A stretch of DNA of 64,000 nucleotides from Streptomyces sp. 7-21 (GTDB taxonomy: Bacteria > Actinomycetota > Actinomycetes > Streptomycetales > Streptomycetaceae). Numbering within the stretch: position 1 is the stretch's first letter; every line of letters starts with the position of its first letter. Positions 26,233-35,577 of the stretch are shown piece after piece. The position numbers and the translations under genes are program-made. The stretch lies in assembly GCF_016741785.1 (NCBI RefSeq), contig NZ_JAERRL010000002.1, positions 364,585 through 428,584 of the forward strand. The letters run 5' to 3'. A model generated the notes under the pieces. The model saw only the letters and a list, made by a program, of their open reading frames with translations. It was not told the origin of the DNA and made no database searches.

Positions 26233-27471
26233 CTAATCCGCGGGCTCATCCCGCGGCGCGTCCTGGCCGGCGACGGTGACCTGGAACGACCCTTCGGCCA
26301 CCCGCGCCAGCAGCGGCTCGCCCCCGCGCACCTCGTCCGCCGCGCGCACCGCGTGCCCGTCCTCGCGCTGGAGCACCGCATAGCCGCGCTTGAGCGTCGC
26401 GGCGGGGGAGAGCGCCAGCACCCGGGCCCGGGTGTGCTCCAGGTCGCTGGCCGCCCGGTCCAGCAGGTGCCGCATCGTGTGCCGGGCCCGCCGCGTCAGC
26501 TCCGTTACCTCCTCCTGGCGCCGCTGGACCATCAGGTGCGGCTCGGCCAGCACCTGCCGGGAGCGCACCGAGGCCAGCCCGCGCTCCTCCCGGTCCAGCA
26601 GCGACCGCATCACCCACCGGGCCCGCTCCCGCAGCTGCCGCACCCGGGCCTGCTCCTCGCCGACGTCCGGCACGACGCGCTTGGCCGCGTCCGTCGGCGT
26701 CGAGGCGCGCAAATCCGCCACCAGGTCGAGCAGCGGCGAGTCCGGCTCGTGCCCGATCGCCGAGACCACCGGCGTCTGGCACGCGCCGACCGCCCGCACC
26801 AGCTCCTCGTCCGAGAACGGCAGCAGGTCCTCCACGCTGCCGCCGCCGCGCGCCACGATGATCACGTCCACCTCGGGGTCCGCGTCCAGCTCCCGGACCG
26901 CCTCGATCACCTGCGGCACCGCGTGCACCCCCTGGACCGCCACGTTCCGCACGGCGAAGCGGACGGCCGGCCAGCGCAGCCGCGCGTTCTGCAGGACGTC
27001 GCGCTCGGCGGCGGAGGCGCGGCCGGTCACCAGGCCGATCCGGCGCGGCAGGAACGGCAGCGGGCGCTTGCGCTCCTCGGCGAACAGCCCCTCGGCGGCG
27101 AGCGCGCGCCGCAGCCGCTCCAGCCGCAGCAGCAGCTCCCCGACGCCCACGGCGCGGATCTCCGCCGCCCGCAGCGACAGCTGCCCGCGCCGCGCGTACC
27201 ACTCGGGCTTGCCGTAGACCACGACCCGGGCGCCCTCGCTTATCAGCTCCGCCACTTTGTCGAAGACACCGCGGAAGCACGTCACCGTGAGCGAGACGTC
27301 CTGGGACGGGTCGCGCAGCGTGAGGAAGACGACGCCGAAGCCGGGCCGGCGCGACAGCTGCGTGATCTGGCCCTCGACCCACACCGAGCCGAGCCGGTCG
27401 ATCCAGCCGCCGATCAGCCGCGACACCTCGCCGACCGGGAGCGGCGCCTCCGCCGAGTTCTCCACTGCCAT
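26233..27471 (-). CDS. xseA: Exodeoxyribonuclease VII large subunit
   Basis: A 412-residue catalytic subunit of exonuclease VII. The N-terminal OB-fold (about 10-110) includes Trp-Val-Glu-Gly-Gln-Ile-Thr. The nuclease core carries Arg-Ile-Gly-Leu-Val-Thr-Gly (about 142-148) and the [13 protein letters not shown] motif (about 204-216). A helical region follows to residue 370. The ATG is six bases after a minus-strand TAGCGT, suggesting a leaderless message. It diverges from ispH. Confidence 0.96.
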   Translation of the reverse strand: MAVENSAEAPLPVGEVSRLIGGWIDRLGSVWVEGQITQLSRRPGFGVVFLTLRDPSQDVSLTVTCFRGVFDKVAELISEGARVVVYGKPEWYARRGQLSLRAAEIRAVGVGELLLRLERLRRALAAEGLFAEERKRPLPFLPRRIGLVTGRASAAERDVLQNARLRWPAVRFAVRNVAVQGVHAVPQVIEAVRELDADPEVDVIIVARGGGSVEDLLPFSDEELVRAVGACQTPVVSAIGHEPDSPLLDLVADLRASTPTDAAKRVVPDVGEEQARVRQLRERARWVMRSLLDREERGLASVRSRQVLAEPHLMVQRRQEEVTELTRRARHTMRHLLDRAASDLEHTRARVLALSPAATLKRGYAVLQREDGHAVRAADEVRGGEPLLARVAEGSFQVTVAGQDAPRDEPAD

Positions 27472-27550
27472 GCGGCCACGCTAGCGCCCGCCACTGACAC
27501 CGCGCGGACACCAGGGCGGGCGCCGTGGCCCGCACCCGTACGATGGGCAC

Positions 27551-28537
27551 ATGACCGAGCCGACCCCCGCCGCCCGCCGCGTCCTGCTCGCCTCTCCCCG
27601 CGGATACTGCGCCGGGGTCGACCGGGCGGTGATCGCGGTAGAGCGCGCCCTCGAGCAGTACGGCCCCCCGATCTACGTCCGCCATGAGATCGTCCACAAC
27701 AAGCACGTCGTCCGGACACTGGAGCGCAAGGGCGCCATCTTCGTCGAGGAGACCTCCGAGGTCCCCGAGGGCGAGATCGTGATCTTTTCCGCGCACGGCG
27801 TGGCCCCGGAGGTCCACGAGGAGGCCGAGCGCGGCAAGCTCGCCACCATCGACGCCACCTGCCCGCTGGTCACCAAGGTGCACAAGGAGGCCGTCCGCTT
27901 CGCCAAGGAGGACTACGACATCCTCCTGATCGGTCACGAGGGGCACGAGGAGGTCATCGGCACCAGCGGCGAGGCACCCGACCACATCACGCTCGTGGAC
28001 GGCCCCGACGACGTCGAGAACGTCACGGTCCGCGACCCCGACAAGGTCGTCTGGCTCTCCCAGACGACGCTGTCGGTGGACGAGACGATGGAGACCGTGG
28101 GCGCGCTCAAGCGCCGCTTCCCCAACCTCCTCAGCCCGCCGAGCGACGACATCTGCTACGCCACGCAGAACCGCCAGACCGCGATCAAGCAGGTCGCGTC
28201 CCGGTCCGACCTCGTGCTCGTCGTCGGCTCGAAGAACTCCTCGAACTCCAACCGCATGGTCGAGGTGGCGCTGGGGGCGGGAGCCAAGGCGGCGTATCTC
28301 GTGGACGACGCCTCCGAGATCGACGAGGCGTGGCTCACCGGCGTGACCACCGTCGGCCTCTCCTCGGGCGCCTCGGTGCCCGACGTGCTCGTCGACGGCG
28401 TCATCGACTGGCTCGCCGAGCGCGGCTTCGCCGACGTGGAGATCGTGGAGCCGATGAAGGAGCACATCCAGTTCTCCCTCCCCAAGGAGCTCCGCCGCGA
28501 CCTGCGTGCCGAGGCCGCCGCCAAGGTGCGCGGCTGA
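27551..28537 (+). CDS. ispH: 4-hydroxy-3-methylbut-2-enyl diphosphate reductase
   Basis: A 328-residue LytB/IspH that makes IPP and DMAPP in the last step of the MEP pathway with a 4Fe-4S cluster. The three cluster cysteines are visible: Cys20 in Arg-Gly-Tyr-Cys-Ala-Gly-Val, the Cys near 103 in Asp-Ala-Thr-Cys-Pro-Leu-Val, and the Cys near 202 in Asp-Asp-Ile-Cys-Tyr-Ala-Thr. The catalytic Glu is in the Ala-Thr-Gln-Asn region context typical of the family. TACGAT lies six bases before ATG 27551, so the mRNA is probably leaderless. Confidence 0.97.
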   Translation: MTEPTPAARRVLLASPRGYCAGVDRAVIAVERALEQYGPPIYVRHEIVHNKHVVRTLERKGAIFVEETSEVPEGEIVIFSAHGVAPEVHEEAERGKLATIDATCPLVTKVHKEAVRFAKEDYDILLIGHEGHEEVIGTSGEAPDHITLVDGPDDVENVTVRDPDKVVWLSQTTLSVDETMETVGALKRRFPNLLSPPSDDICYATQNRQTAIKQVASRSDLVLVVGSKNSSNSNRMVEVALGAGAKAAYLVDDASEIDEAWLTGVTTVGLSSGASVPDVLVDGVIDWLAERGFADVEIVEPMKEHIQFSLPKELRRDLRAEAAAKVRG

Positions 28538-28668
28538 ACCCGGCGGCTTTCCGGGGGCTCGTCATCGGCCGAAGGGGTGCCGCGGCGGCCTCTCCCGTTT
28601 GATCCGCCACGGGGTGGTGGAAGCGGAGGTCACGTCCGCGAACATGCCCCGGGCGATGGGAGCCCTCT

Positions 28669-29871
28669 GTGACCTTCAACCCCCTGCGAGAGCGTGGCGT
28701 CCCGCTGGACCGCCAGGTCCGGAACTGGCGGGAGCTGAACGTCGACCCGATCGACCCCGACCGCTGCGACCCCTACACCCGCTGCCGGATCATCACGATG
28801 AACGGCATCGAGGTCGAGGCCCTGATGTTCAGCCACCACATGGCCCGGCACTGCCCCGACCCCGAGGTCAAGCGCCAGCTCGCGAGCGTCCGCTACTGCG
28901 AGGCGCAGCAGCAGAAAGCCGTCAACTGGCTGCTCCCCGGCGTCGCTTCGGTGCTGGAGACCACGATCGCCTACGAGCAGGTCGCCGTCGACCTGACGGC
29001 GTGGGTGGCCCGGATGGAGCCCGATCCGTACCTGAAGCAGGCTTACCAGTTCGGCGTGCTGGAGGACTTCGACCACCTGTACCGGTACGCCAACCTCTAC
29101 GAGATGATCGAGCACCGCAAGGCGGAGGAGATCGTCGACAACCTCACGGAGGTCATGCCGGGACGGCCCACACGGTTCCACCACCGGGACCCGGTCGACA
29201 ACGTCCGCGACCCGTACGACCGGAACCAGGCGCACCCCCTGTCGAAGCTGCACGCGCTGACGATCATGGCGGCCGAGCAGCAGACCATGAACTTCTACCT
29301 GAACGTCGGCCCCGAGTACATGGAACCGATCGCCCGCCAGCTCTACCAGGAGATCGGGCTGATCGAGGAGGAGCATGTCACCCACTACGAGTCACTCGTC
29401 GACCCCGGCGAGACCTGGTGGGAGCAGCTGGTCAACCACGAGTACAACGAGTGCTACCTGTACTACTCCTTCCTGCAGCAGGAGCCCGACCCGAAGGTCC
29501 GCGCCATCTGGGAGCTGCACCTGAACATGGAGATCGAGCAGCTGCGGGCCGCCTGCGAGCTGATGCGGCGCCACGACGGGCGCGACCCCGAGGAGCTGCT
29601 GCCCGCCGAGCTGCCCGAGCCGGTGAAGTTCGAGCCGAACAAGGGCTACATCCGCGAGCTGCTGGACACCCAGATCGACCTCACCACCCTCGGCGCCGGC
29701 TACGTGCGGGAGGCGCACGAACGGTTCGAGGCGATGCAGGAGCGCCTGCAGGGCGAGGAACCGCCGGCCAGTGACCGGGTGATGGAGATGCACCGGGAGA
29801 TGTTCGGCCGCGAGTACCGGCTGGAGACCGAGGGCGAGCACCCCGACCCTTCGCTGCGGGTCCACGGCTGA
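28669..29871 (+). CDS. Putative ferritin-like diiron protein, two-domain
   Basis: A 400-residue, strongly helical soluble protein that I cannot name. The sequence reads as two helical bundles. The N-terminal bundle (about 45-165) has Glu-Ala-Gln-Gln-Gln, Glu-Thr-Thr-Ile-Ala-Tyr-Glu-Gln and Met-Ile-Glu-His-Arg. The C-terminal bundle (about 195-305) has Ala-Ala-Glu-Gln-Gln, Glu-Glu-Glu-His-Val-Thr-His (an ExxH), Asn-His-Glu-Tyr-Asn-Glu and Trp-Glu-Leu-His-Leu-Asn-Met-Glu-Ile-Glu. Repeated Glu and ExxH positions on helices are what ferritin-like diiron sites need. The GTG start follows GGGAG. A hemerythrin-like gene begins 22 bases later, suggesting an iron- or oxygen-handling pair. Confidence 0.82.
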   Translation: MTFNPLRERGVPLDRQVRNWRELNVDPIDPDRCDPYTRCRIITMNGIEVEALMFSHHMARHCPDPEVKRQLASVRYCEAQQQKAVNWLLPGVASVLETTIAYEQVAVDLTAWVARMEPDPYLKQAYQFGVLEDFDHLYRYANLYEMIEHRKAEEIVDNLTEVMPGRPTRFHHRDPVDNVRDPYDRNQAHPLSKLHALTIMAAEQQTMNFYLNVGPEYMEPIARQLYQEIGLIEEEHVTHYESLVDPGETWWEQLVNHEYNECYLYYSFLQQEPDPKVRAIWELHLNMEIEQLRAACELMRRHDGRDPEELLPAELPEPVKFEPNKGYIRELLDTQIDLTTLGAGYVREAHERFEAMQERLQGEEPPASDRVMEMHREMFGREYRLETEGEHPDPSLRVHG

Positions 29872-29893
29872 GCGGGAGAGGGAGCACACCCAC

Positions 29894-30478
29894 ATGACGG
29901 ATGACGCACGCACCGACGCCGCGGGCGGCCAGGACGACGTCGTCGCCCTGCTGATGCGGCAGCACGGCGACATCAGGAACCTCTTCGACGACGTGGAACG
30001 CGCCAGCGGCGACGAGCGGCGGGACCGCTTCCGCGAGCTGGTGCGGCTGCTGGCCGTCCATGAGACGGCCGAGGAAGAGATCGTGCACCCGGCCGCCCGG
30101 GGGCTGTTCGACGGCGCGGAGCAGGTCGTCGAGGAGCGGCTGACCGAGGAGCGCGGGGCCAAGGAACGGCTGAAGGACCTGGACGAGATGGATCCGGGTG
30201 ATCCGGACTTCCTGCCGCGGCTGCGCACGCTGCGCGAGGAGGTCATGAAGCACGCCCGGGCCGAGGAGCGGTACGAGTTCCTCCACCTGCGGCGTTACGC
30301 CACTCCCGAGCAGCTGGCCGCCATGGCTTCCGCGATCCGGGCCGCCGAGGCCACGGCGCCCACCCGCCCGCACCCGGGCGTGGAGTCGGCGGCCGCCAAC
30401 GTGGCCGTCGGGCCGTTCGCGGCGGTGCTGGACCGGGCCCGCGACGCCGTCCGCCGGGGCAAAAGCTCCGGGAACTGA
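29894..30478 (+). CDS. Hemerythrin HHE domain protein
   Basis: A 194-residue helical protein. The HHE pattern is visible as Gln-His-Gly-Asp-Ile (His near 24), Val-His-Glu-Thr-Ala-Glu-Glu-Glu-Ile-Val-His-Pro near 56-67, and Lys-His-Ala-Arg-Ala-Glu-Glu-Arg-Tyr-Glu-Phe near 119-129. Such proteins bind a diiron centre that senses or carries O2 or NO. The C-terminal ~60 residues are a Pro/Ala-rich extension. It has a GGGAGAGGGAG site and is very likely co-transcribed with the ferritin-like gene. Confidence 0.88.
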   Translation: MTDDARTDAAGGQDDVVALLMRQHGDIRNLFDDVERASGDERRDRFRELVRLLAVHETAEEEIVHPAARGLFDGAEQVVEERLTEERGAKERLKDLDEMDPGDPDFLPRLRTLREEVMKHARAEERYEFLHLRRYATPEQLAAMASAIRAAEATAPTRPHPGVESAAANVAVGPFAAVLDRARDAVRRGKSSGN

Positions 30479-30680
30479 TCCGCGCGAGGCGCCGCCGCTG
30501 GGGCACGACGTCCCGGCGCCCCGGCGGCGGGGCGCCCCGCGCCAGACGGCACCACGGGGCTCGTCAGCCAGCCGACCACCGTCCCGTCGCGGGCGGGGAG
30601 CCCGGGGAGAGAGACGAGGGGCCAGCCGCATGGCCGGTGAACGGGCCGGGGCGGCGGCGGGCGGTGCCGCGGTGGACGGG

Positions 30681-31208
30681 TCAGCCGGCTTGCGTGGCAG
30701 CGGGCCGCCGGGCGCGGCGCTGCCGCCGCAGGTCGCTCACCAGCCGTGCCGTGCGGCGTCCCAGCGCGACCGCGGCGGCCAGCGCCGTGCCGGCGAACAG
30801 CCACGGCGCGCGCAGCGCCAGCTCCGTCATCACGCCCGTCGCCCCGCAGGTCGTCACCAGCCCCGCGGCGAAGGCGATCGGCGCGGCGACGGCGGCGCCG
30901 AGCAGGTCGGACGGCCGCACCCACGCCGCGCTGACGAGGGCGACCGCCAGGAACAGGCAGCCGTAGAGACGGTCGCCGCCGCATGCCTCGCTCAGCCAGG
31001 CCGCGCCGGTAGTGACCGCCGTCGCCATGACGCCGCAGCCGAGCCCGGTGAGCCTGGTCCGGGGCCGGCGGGACCGGTGGCGCGGCCCGGGCCTGCGGCG
31101 GTTCTGGGCCGGCTCCTGGCGGGCGGGCCCGCGCGCCGGGCGGGGGACGCCGGACAGCGCGGCGGGCGAGTGCCGGGAGCCGCCGAGTGTGTGCGTGCTG
31201 TGTTCCAC
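30681..31208 (-). CDS. Small membrane protein (DUF6542-like)
   Basis: A 175-residue protein starting at GTG 31208. A basic, Arg/Pro-rich cytoplasmic start (about 1-60) is followed by four hydrophobic segments (about 64-155) and a short basic tail. This matches the small DUF6542-type membrane proteins found divergent from ychF in streptomycetes; that name is from memory of the locus. A minus-strand TACGGT six bases before the GTG supports this start and a leaderless mRNA. Function unknown. The 200 bases between it and the hemerythrin-like gene hold nothing clear. Confidence 0.75.
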   Translation of the reverse strand: MEHSTHTLGGSRHSPAALSGVPRPARGPARQEPAQNRRRPGPRHRSRRPRTRLTGLGCGVMATAVTTGAAWLSEACGGDRLYGCLFLAVALVSAAWVRPSDLLGAAVAAPIAFAAGLVTTCGATGVMTELALRAPWLFAGTALAAAVALGRRTARLVSDLRRQRRARRPAATQAG

Positions 31209-31368
31209 TCCGACACCGTAAGGCGGCAAAAAGGAATATAAGGGTGATGGACACGCTTGTCGTCCCATACGATCGCCACCCCGGGGGCCGCAGGAGGGAA
31301 GGCGGCGCCCGTAGACTTGCCGGGTACTGTCGTCCGTTTCCCGCAACCTGATCCCGGAAGTCGTCAAC

Positions 31369-32457
<1,089 letters not shown>

Positions 32458-32462
32458 GCCCG

Positions 32463-32503
32463 CCCGCCGCGGCGGCGGCGAGCCTCACCGGCGCCGCGGC
32501 GGG
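32463..32503 (+). terminator. Terminator hairpin after ychF
   Basis: A perfect 12-bp stem (32463-32474 with 32492-32503) with a 17-base loop starts five bases after the ychF stop. Confidence 0.75.
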
Positions 32504-32590
32504 GCGGTGCCTCGCACCGTGACGGCTCGTCTGCGCGCCGACCGTGTCCCGGAAGTTTTCGGCTGGCTCTCCCTTGCGTACCGGAAGCTG

Positions 32591-32606
32591 GCTGGAACTT
32601 TCCAGC
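32591..32606. promoter_or_regulatory. 16-bp palindrome upstream of the esterase gene
   Basis: GCTGGAA-CT-TTCCAGC is a perfect inverted repeat with a 2-base centre, 125 bases before the predicted esterase -35 box. It could be an upstream activator or repressor site. The rest of 32504-32730 shows nothing clear. Confidence 0.4.
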
Positions 32607-32730
32607 GACAAAGGTGCAGGTGAGCGAGGTGAGGGGTGTCTTTCCTGCCGGTTTGTTCGGGTGCGCAGCGTCTTCTACTGCTGCGTAGGAGTGACCGCAC
32701 GGCCAAGTTGCACCGGAGGCTTTCCGGATA

Positions 32731-32772
32731 TTGTCATGTCCTTGACCTCTTTCTACGCTGAGAGCGCTTCCC
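32731..32772 (+). promoter_or_regulatory. Esterase promoter with CebR-like operator
   Basis: TTGTCA (32731-32736) and TACGCT (32754-32759) with a 17-base spacer form a good sigma-70 promoter. The 14 bases at 32759-32772 read TGAGAGCGCTTCCC and match 11 of 14 positions of the cellulose-utilisation operator TGGGAGCGCTCCCA bound by CebR in streptomycetes. The box overlaps the end of the -10 and the likely start point, the expected place for a LacI-type repressor. The leader to the ATG is about 150 bases. Confidence 0.6.
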
Positions 32773-32915
32773 CCGACCGGCCCAGGGCCGCGCGAGCCGC
32801 GTGAGCGCCCTCCAGGCAGACGTGCGCGGCCCGGGCCGGACGAGAGCACACACCCCCCCACCGGCGTGCCCGGCCGGGCCGCGAACCGGCCGCGCGCCTT
32901 TGACTGGAGGTCCCC

Positions 32916-34166
32916 ATGCGTTCCTCTCGACTCCGCCCGCGCGTGTGGGCGGCAGCGGCTGTCACGGCCGTCGCGAGCCTGACGGCGGTCACCCTCAGCC
33001 CGCAGGCGGGCGCCGTGAGCGCCCCCGCGCAGGTCCAGCCCGCCGACGAGGACGACGGCGCCGACTGCGAGGTCCAGCCCGGCCAGACGTCCCCCGCCTC
33101 GCTCCTCCCCGACCCGTTCACCAGGATCGACGGCACCCGCGTCACCGAGCTGGAGGACTGGCGGTGCCGCCGGGCCGAGATCCGCGATCTGGCGGAGGAG
33201 TCCGTCTACGGCGAGAAGCCGGCGCCCCCCGAAAGCGTCACCGGCACCGTCACCTCCAGCCAGATCACCGTCCAGGTCTCCGACCAGGGCCGCACCGCCA
33301 GTTTCTCCGCCGACGTGCAGCTGCCCGGCGGTTCCGGCCCCTACCCCGCCGTGATCGTGCTGGGCGGGTTCGGCGCGGACACCCAGACGATCCTTCAGTC
33401 CGGCGCCGCCGTCATCAGCTTCGACCCCTACCAGGTCGGCCGCGAGAACACGCCGCGGCAGAGCAAGCAGGGCGCGTTCTACGACCTCTACGGCTCGTCG
33501 AGCGGCACCGGCCTGCTGATGGCCTGGTCCTGGGGCGTGAGCCGGATCATCGACGTCATCGAGCAGTCCGACGGCACCGTGCTCCAGACCGACGCCACCG
33601 GCGTCACCGGCTGCTCGCGCTTCGGCAAGGGCGCGCTGGCGGCCGGCGCGTTCGACCAGCGGATCGACCTGACCATGCCGATCGAGTCGGGCACCGCAGG
33701 CGCCCCCGTCTACCGCGGCATCCCGCAGGAGAGCGGCGCCCAGCCGCTGGACAGCGCCTACAACGAACAGCCGTGGCTGGGTGACGCGTTCGGCTCCTAC
33801 ACCAGCAACCCGGCCGCGCTGCCCGTGGACACCCACGAGATCCTGGGCATGGTCGCCCCGCGCGGCCTGCTGCTGCTGGAGAACCCGCACGTCGACTGGC
33901 TGGGGGCCCGGTCCGGCAGCGTGGCGGCGCTCGGCGCGGCCGAGATCTACCGCGCGCTCGGCGCCGAGGACAACATCAGCTATATCTCCAACGTGCAGGA
34001 CGGCACCCACTGCGCTCCCCGGGCGGAGTGGCGCACCCCGATCCAGCAGCACATCGAGGAGTTCCTGCTCGGCTCGGGCAACGCGACCAGCGTGTTCGAC
34101 ATCGCCCCCAGCAAGGCCGGCGACCTGGCCGAGTGGCGGGACTGGGACACCCCGGTGCTCGGCTGA
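32916..34166 (+). CDS. Secreted glucuronoyl esterase, family CE15
   Basis: A 416-residue secreted enzyme with a signal peptide (Ala-rich, about 1-33). The nucleophile motif Gly-Cys-Ser234-Arg-Phe-Gly-Lys-Gly-Ala is the CE15 signature. Glu257 in Met-Pro-Ile-Glu-Ser-Gly lies 23 residues later, as in characterised fungal enzymes, and His365 in Gly-Thr-His-Cys completes the triad. Cys233 and Cys366 flank Ser and His and could form the known CE15 disulfide; Cys51 and Cys84 could form another. The enzyme hydrolyses esters between 4-O-methyl-glucuronoyl xylan side chains and lignin alcohols. ATG 32916 follows GGAGG. Confidence 0.9.
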   Translation: MRSSRLRPRVWAAAAVTAVASLTAVTLSPQAGAVSAPAQVQPADEDDGADCEVQPGQTSPASLLPDPFTRIDGTRVTELEDWRCRRAEIRDLAEESVYGEKPAPPESVTGTVTSSQITVQVSDQGRTASFSADVQLPGGSGPYPAVIVLGGFGADTQTILQSGAAVISFDPYQVGRENTPRQSKQGAFYDLYGSSSGTGLLMAWSWGVSRIIDVIEQSDGTVLQTDATGVTGCSRFGKGALAAGAFDQRIDLTMPIESGTAGAPVYRGIPQESGAQPLDSAYNEQPWLGDAFGSYTSNPAALPVDTHEILGMVAPRGLLLLENPHVDWLGARSGSVAALGAAEIYRALGAEDNISYISNVQDGTHCAPRAEWRTPIQQHIEEFLLGSGNATSVFDIAPSKAGDLAEWRDWDTPVLG

Positions 34167-34203
34167 CACGGCCGGCGGCCCGCGCCGCCGCGCCCCCGCG
34201 GAC

Positions 34204-34245
34204 GATCCCGCCCCGGCACACCGCATCGCACGCCGGGGCGGGATC
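34204..34245 (+). terminator. Terminator hairpin after the CE15 esterase
   Basis: A perfect 14-bp stem (34204-34217 with 34232-34245) with a 14-base loop separates the esterase gene from the carotenoid genes. Confidence 0.85.
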
Positions 34246-34346
34246 CTGTCGCGCCGGCGCGTGACCAGCCCCGGGGTGCATCCGCGGTCGCCCTCCGGCC
34301 GGAAAGGAGGAACGGAAGCAGCGGCCGCGGACGAGGAGAGACACCG

Positions 34347-35576
34347 GTGCGGGCAGCCGACGTCGTGATCGTGGGAGCGGGCGCCGCCGGGCTGTCGCTC
34401 GCCCACTGGCTCCACTCCCCGGCCGCCGGGACCCGCCCGCCCGACGTCGTCCTGGTGGACGCCCCGCCCGGCCCGCTGCGCCCGCCGGAGCGCACGTGGT
34501 GCTTCTGGGAAGGGCCGGGCGGCCCGCACGACGCGGCGGTCCGTGCCTGCTGGCGGCAACTGCGCGTGCGCGCACCCGGCGGCGCGGCCACCACCGTCCG
34601 CCCGGAACCGCTGCGCTACAAGATGATCCGCTCGGCCGACTTCGCCGCCGCCGTGCTGGGCCGCCTCGGCGGCTCCCCCTGCTTCCGGCGCCTGCAAGCC
34701 ACGGTGACCGGGGTGCGGGACCTGGCGGACGGGGCCGAGGTACGCGGCCTGCTGCCCGGTGGCGACTGCTTCACACTGCGGGCCCGCTGGGTCTACGACT
34801 CCCGCCCGCTCGCCGCCCCGCCGCCCGCGCGCACCGCGCTGGCGCAGCACTTCCGCGGCTGGTTCGTCCGCACCCGTGACCCCGTCTTCGACCCGCACGT
34901 GGCGGACCTGATGGATTTCCGCACCCCGCAGCCCGCCGGCGGCCTGTCCTTCGGCTACGTGCTGCCCACCAGCGCGCACGAGGCCCTCGTCGAGTACACC
35001 GAGTTCTCCCCCGCGCCGCTGGACCGGGACGCGTACGAGGCCGCGCTGCGCCACTACGCCGAGGCGGTGCTGCGGCTCGGCCCGTACCGCGTCACCGGTG
35101 CCGAGCAGGGCCTGATCCCCATGACCGACGGCCGGTACCGCCCCCGTGCCGGCCGCTCGGTCTTCTCCATCGGCACGCGGGGCGGCGCCACACGGGCGGC
35201 CACGGGCTACACGTTCGCGGCCGTGCAGCGGCAGAGCCGGGCGGTCGCGGCGGCGTTCCGGGACGGGCGCACGCCCGCGCCGCCGCCCGCGTACGGGCGC
35301 CGCGCCCGCGCCCTGGACGCCGTGATGCTGCGCGCCCTGGCCACCGGGCGGCTGGACGGGCCCGCGTTCTTCTCCCGGCTCTTCGCACGGGTGCCTGCCG
35401 AACGGCTGCTGCGCTTTCTCGACGGCGGCACCCGGCTGTGGGAGGACCTGGCCGTCGGCCGGTGCGTGCCGGCCCGGCCGATGCTGCGGTCCGCCGCCGA
35501 ACTGCCGTGGCTGCCGCGCCGTGCCGCCCTGCCCGGCGCCGTGCCCGGCCCCGCCGCCCGGACCGGGGCGGCCTGA
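34347..35576 (+). CDS. crtY: Lycopene beta-cyclase
   Basis: A 409-residue flavoprotein that closes both ends of lycopene to give beta-carotene. The N-terminal dinucleotide fold reads Asp-Val-Val-Ile-Val-Gly-Ala-Gly-Ala-Ala-Gly-Leu-Ser (about 5-17). Arg-Thr-Trp-Cys-Phe-Trp-Glu near 49-55 is the cyclase motif, and the later Thr-Arg-Gly-Gly-Ala-Thr-Arg-Ala-Ala-Thr-Gly-Tyr segment near 277-288 is typical of CrtY/CrtL. The GTG start has a GAGGAGAG site. crtU starts one base after its stop, so the two form an operon. Confidence 0.93.
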   Translation: MRAADVVIVGAGAAGLSLAHWLHSPAAGTRPPDVVLVDAPPGPLRPPERTWCFWEGPGGPHDAAVRACWRQLRVRAPGGAATTVRPEPLRYKMIRSADFAAAVLGRLGGSPCFRRLQATVTGVRDLADGAEVRGLLPGGDCFTLRARWVYDSRPLAAPPPARTALAQHFRGWFVRTRDPVFDPHVADLMDFRTPQPAGGLSFGYVLPTSAHEALVEYTEFSPAPLDRDAYEAALRHYAEAVLRLGPYRVTGAEQGLIPMTDGRYRPRAGRSVFSIGTRGGATRAATGYTFAAVQRQSRAVAAAFRDGRTPAPPPAYGRRARALDAVMLRALATGRLDGPAFFSRLFARVPAERLLRFLDGGTRLWEDLAVGRCVPARPMLRSAAELPWLPRRAALPGAVPGPAARTGAA

Positions 35577-35577
35577 G

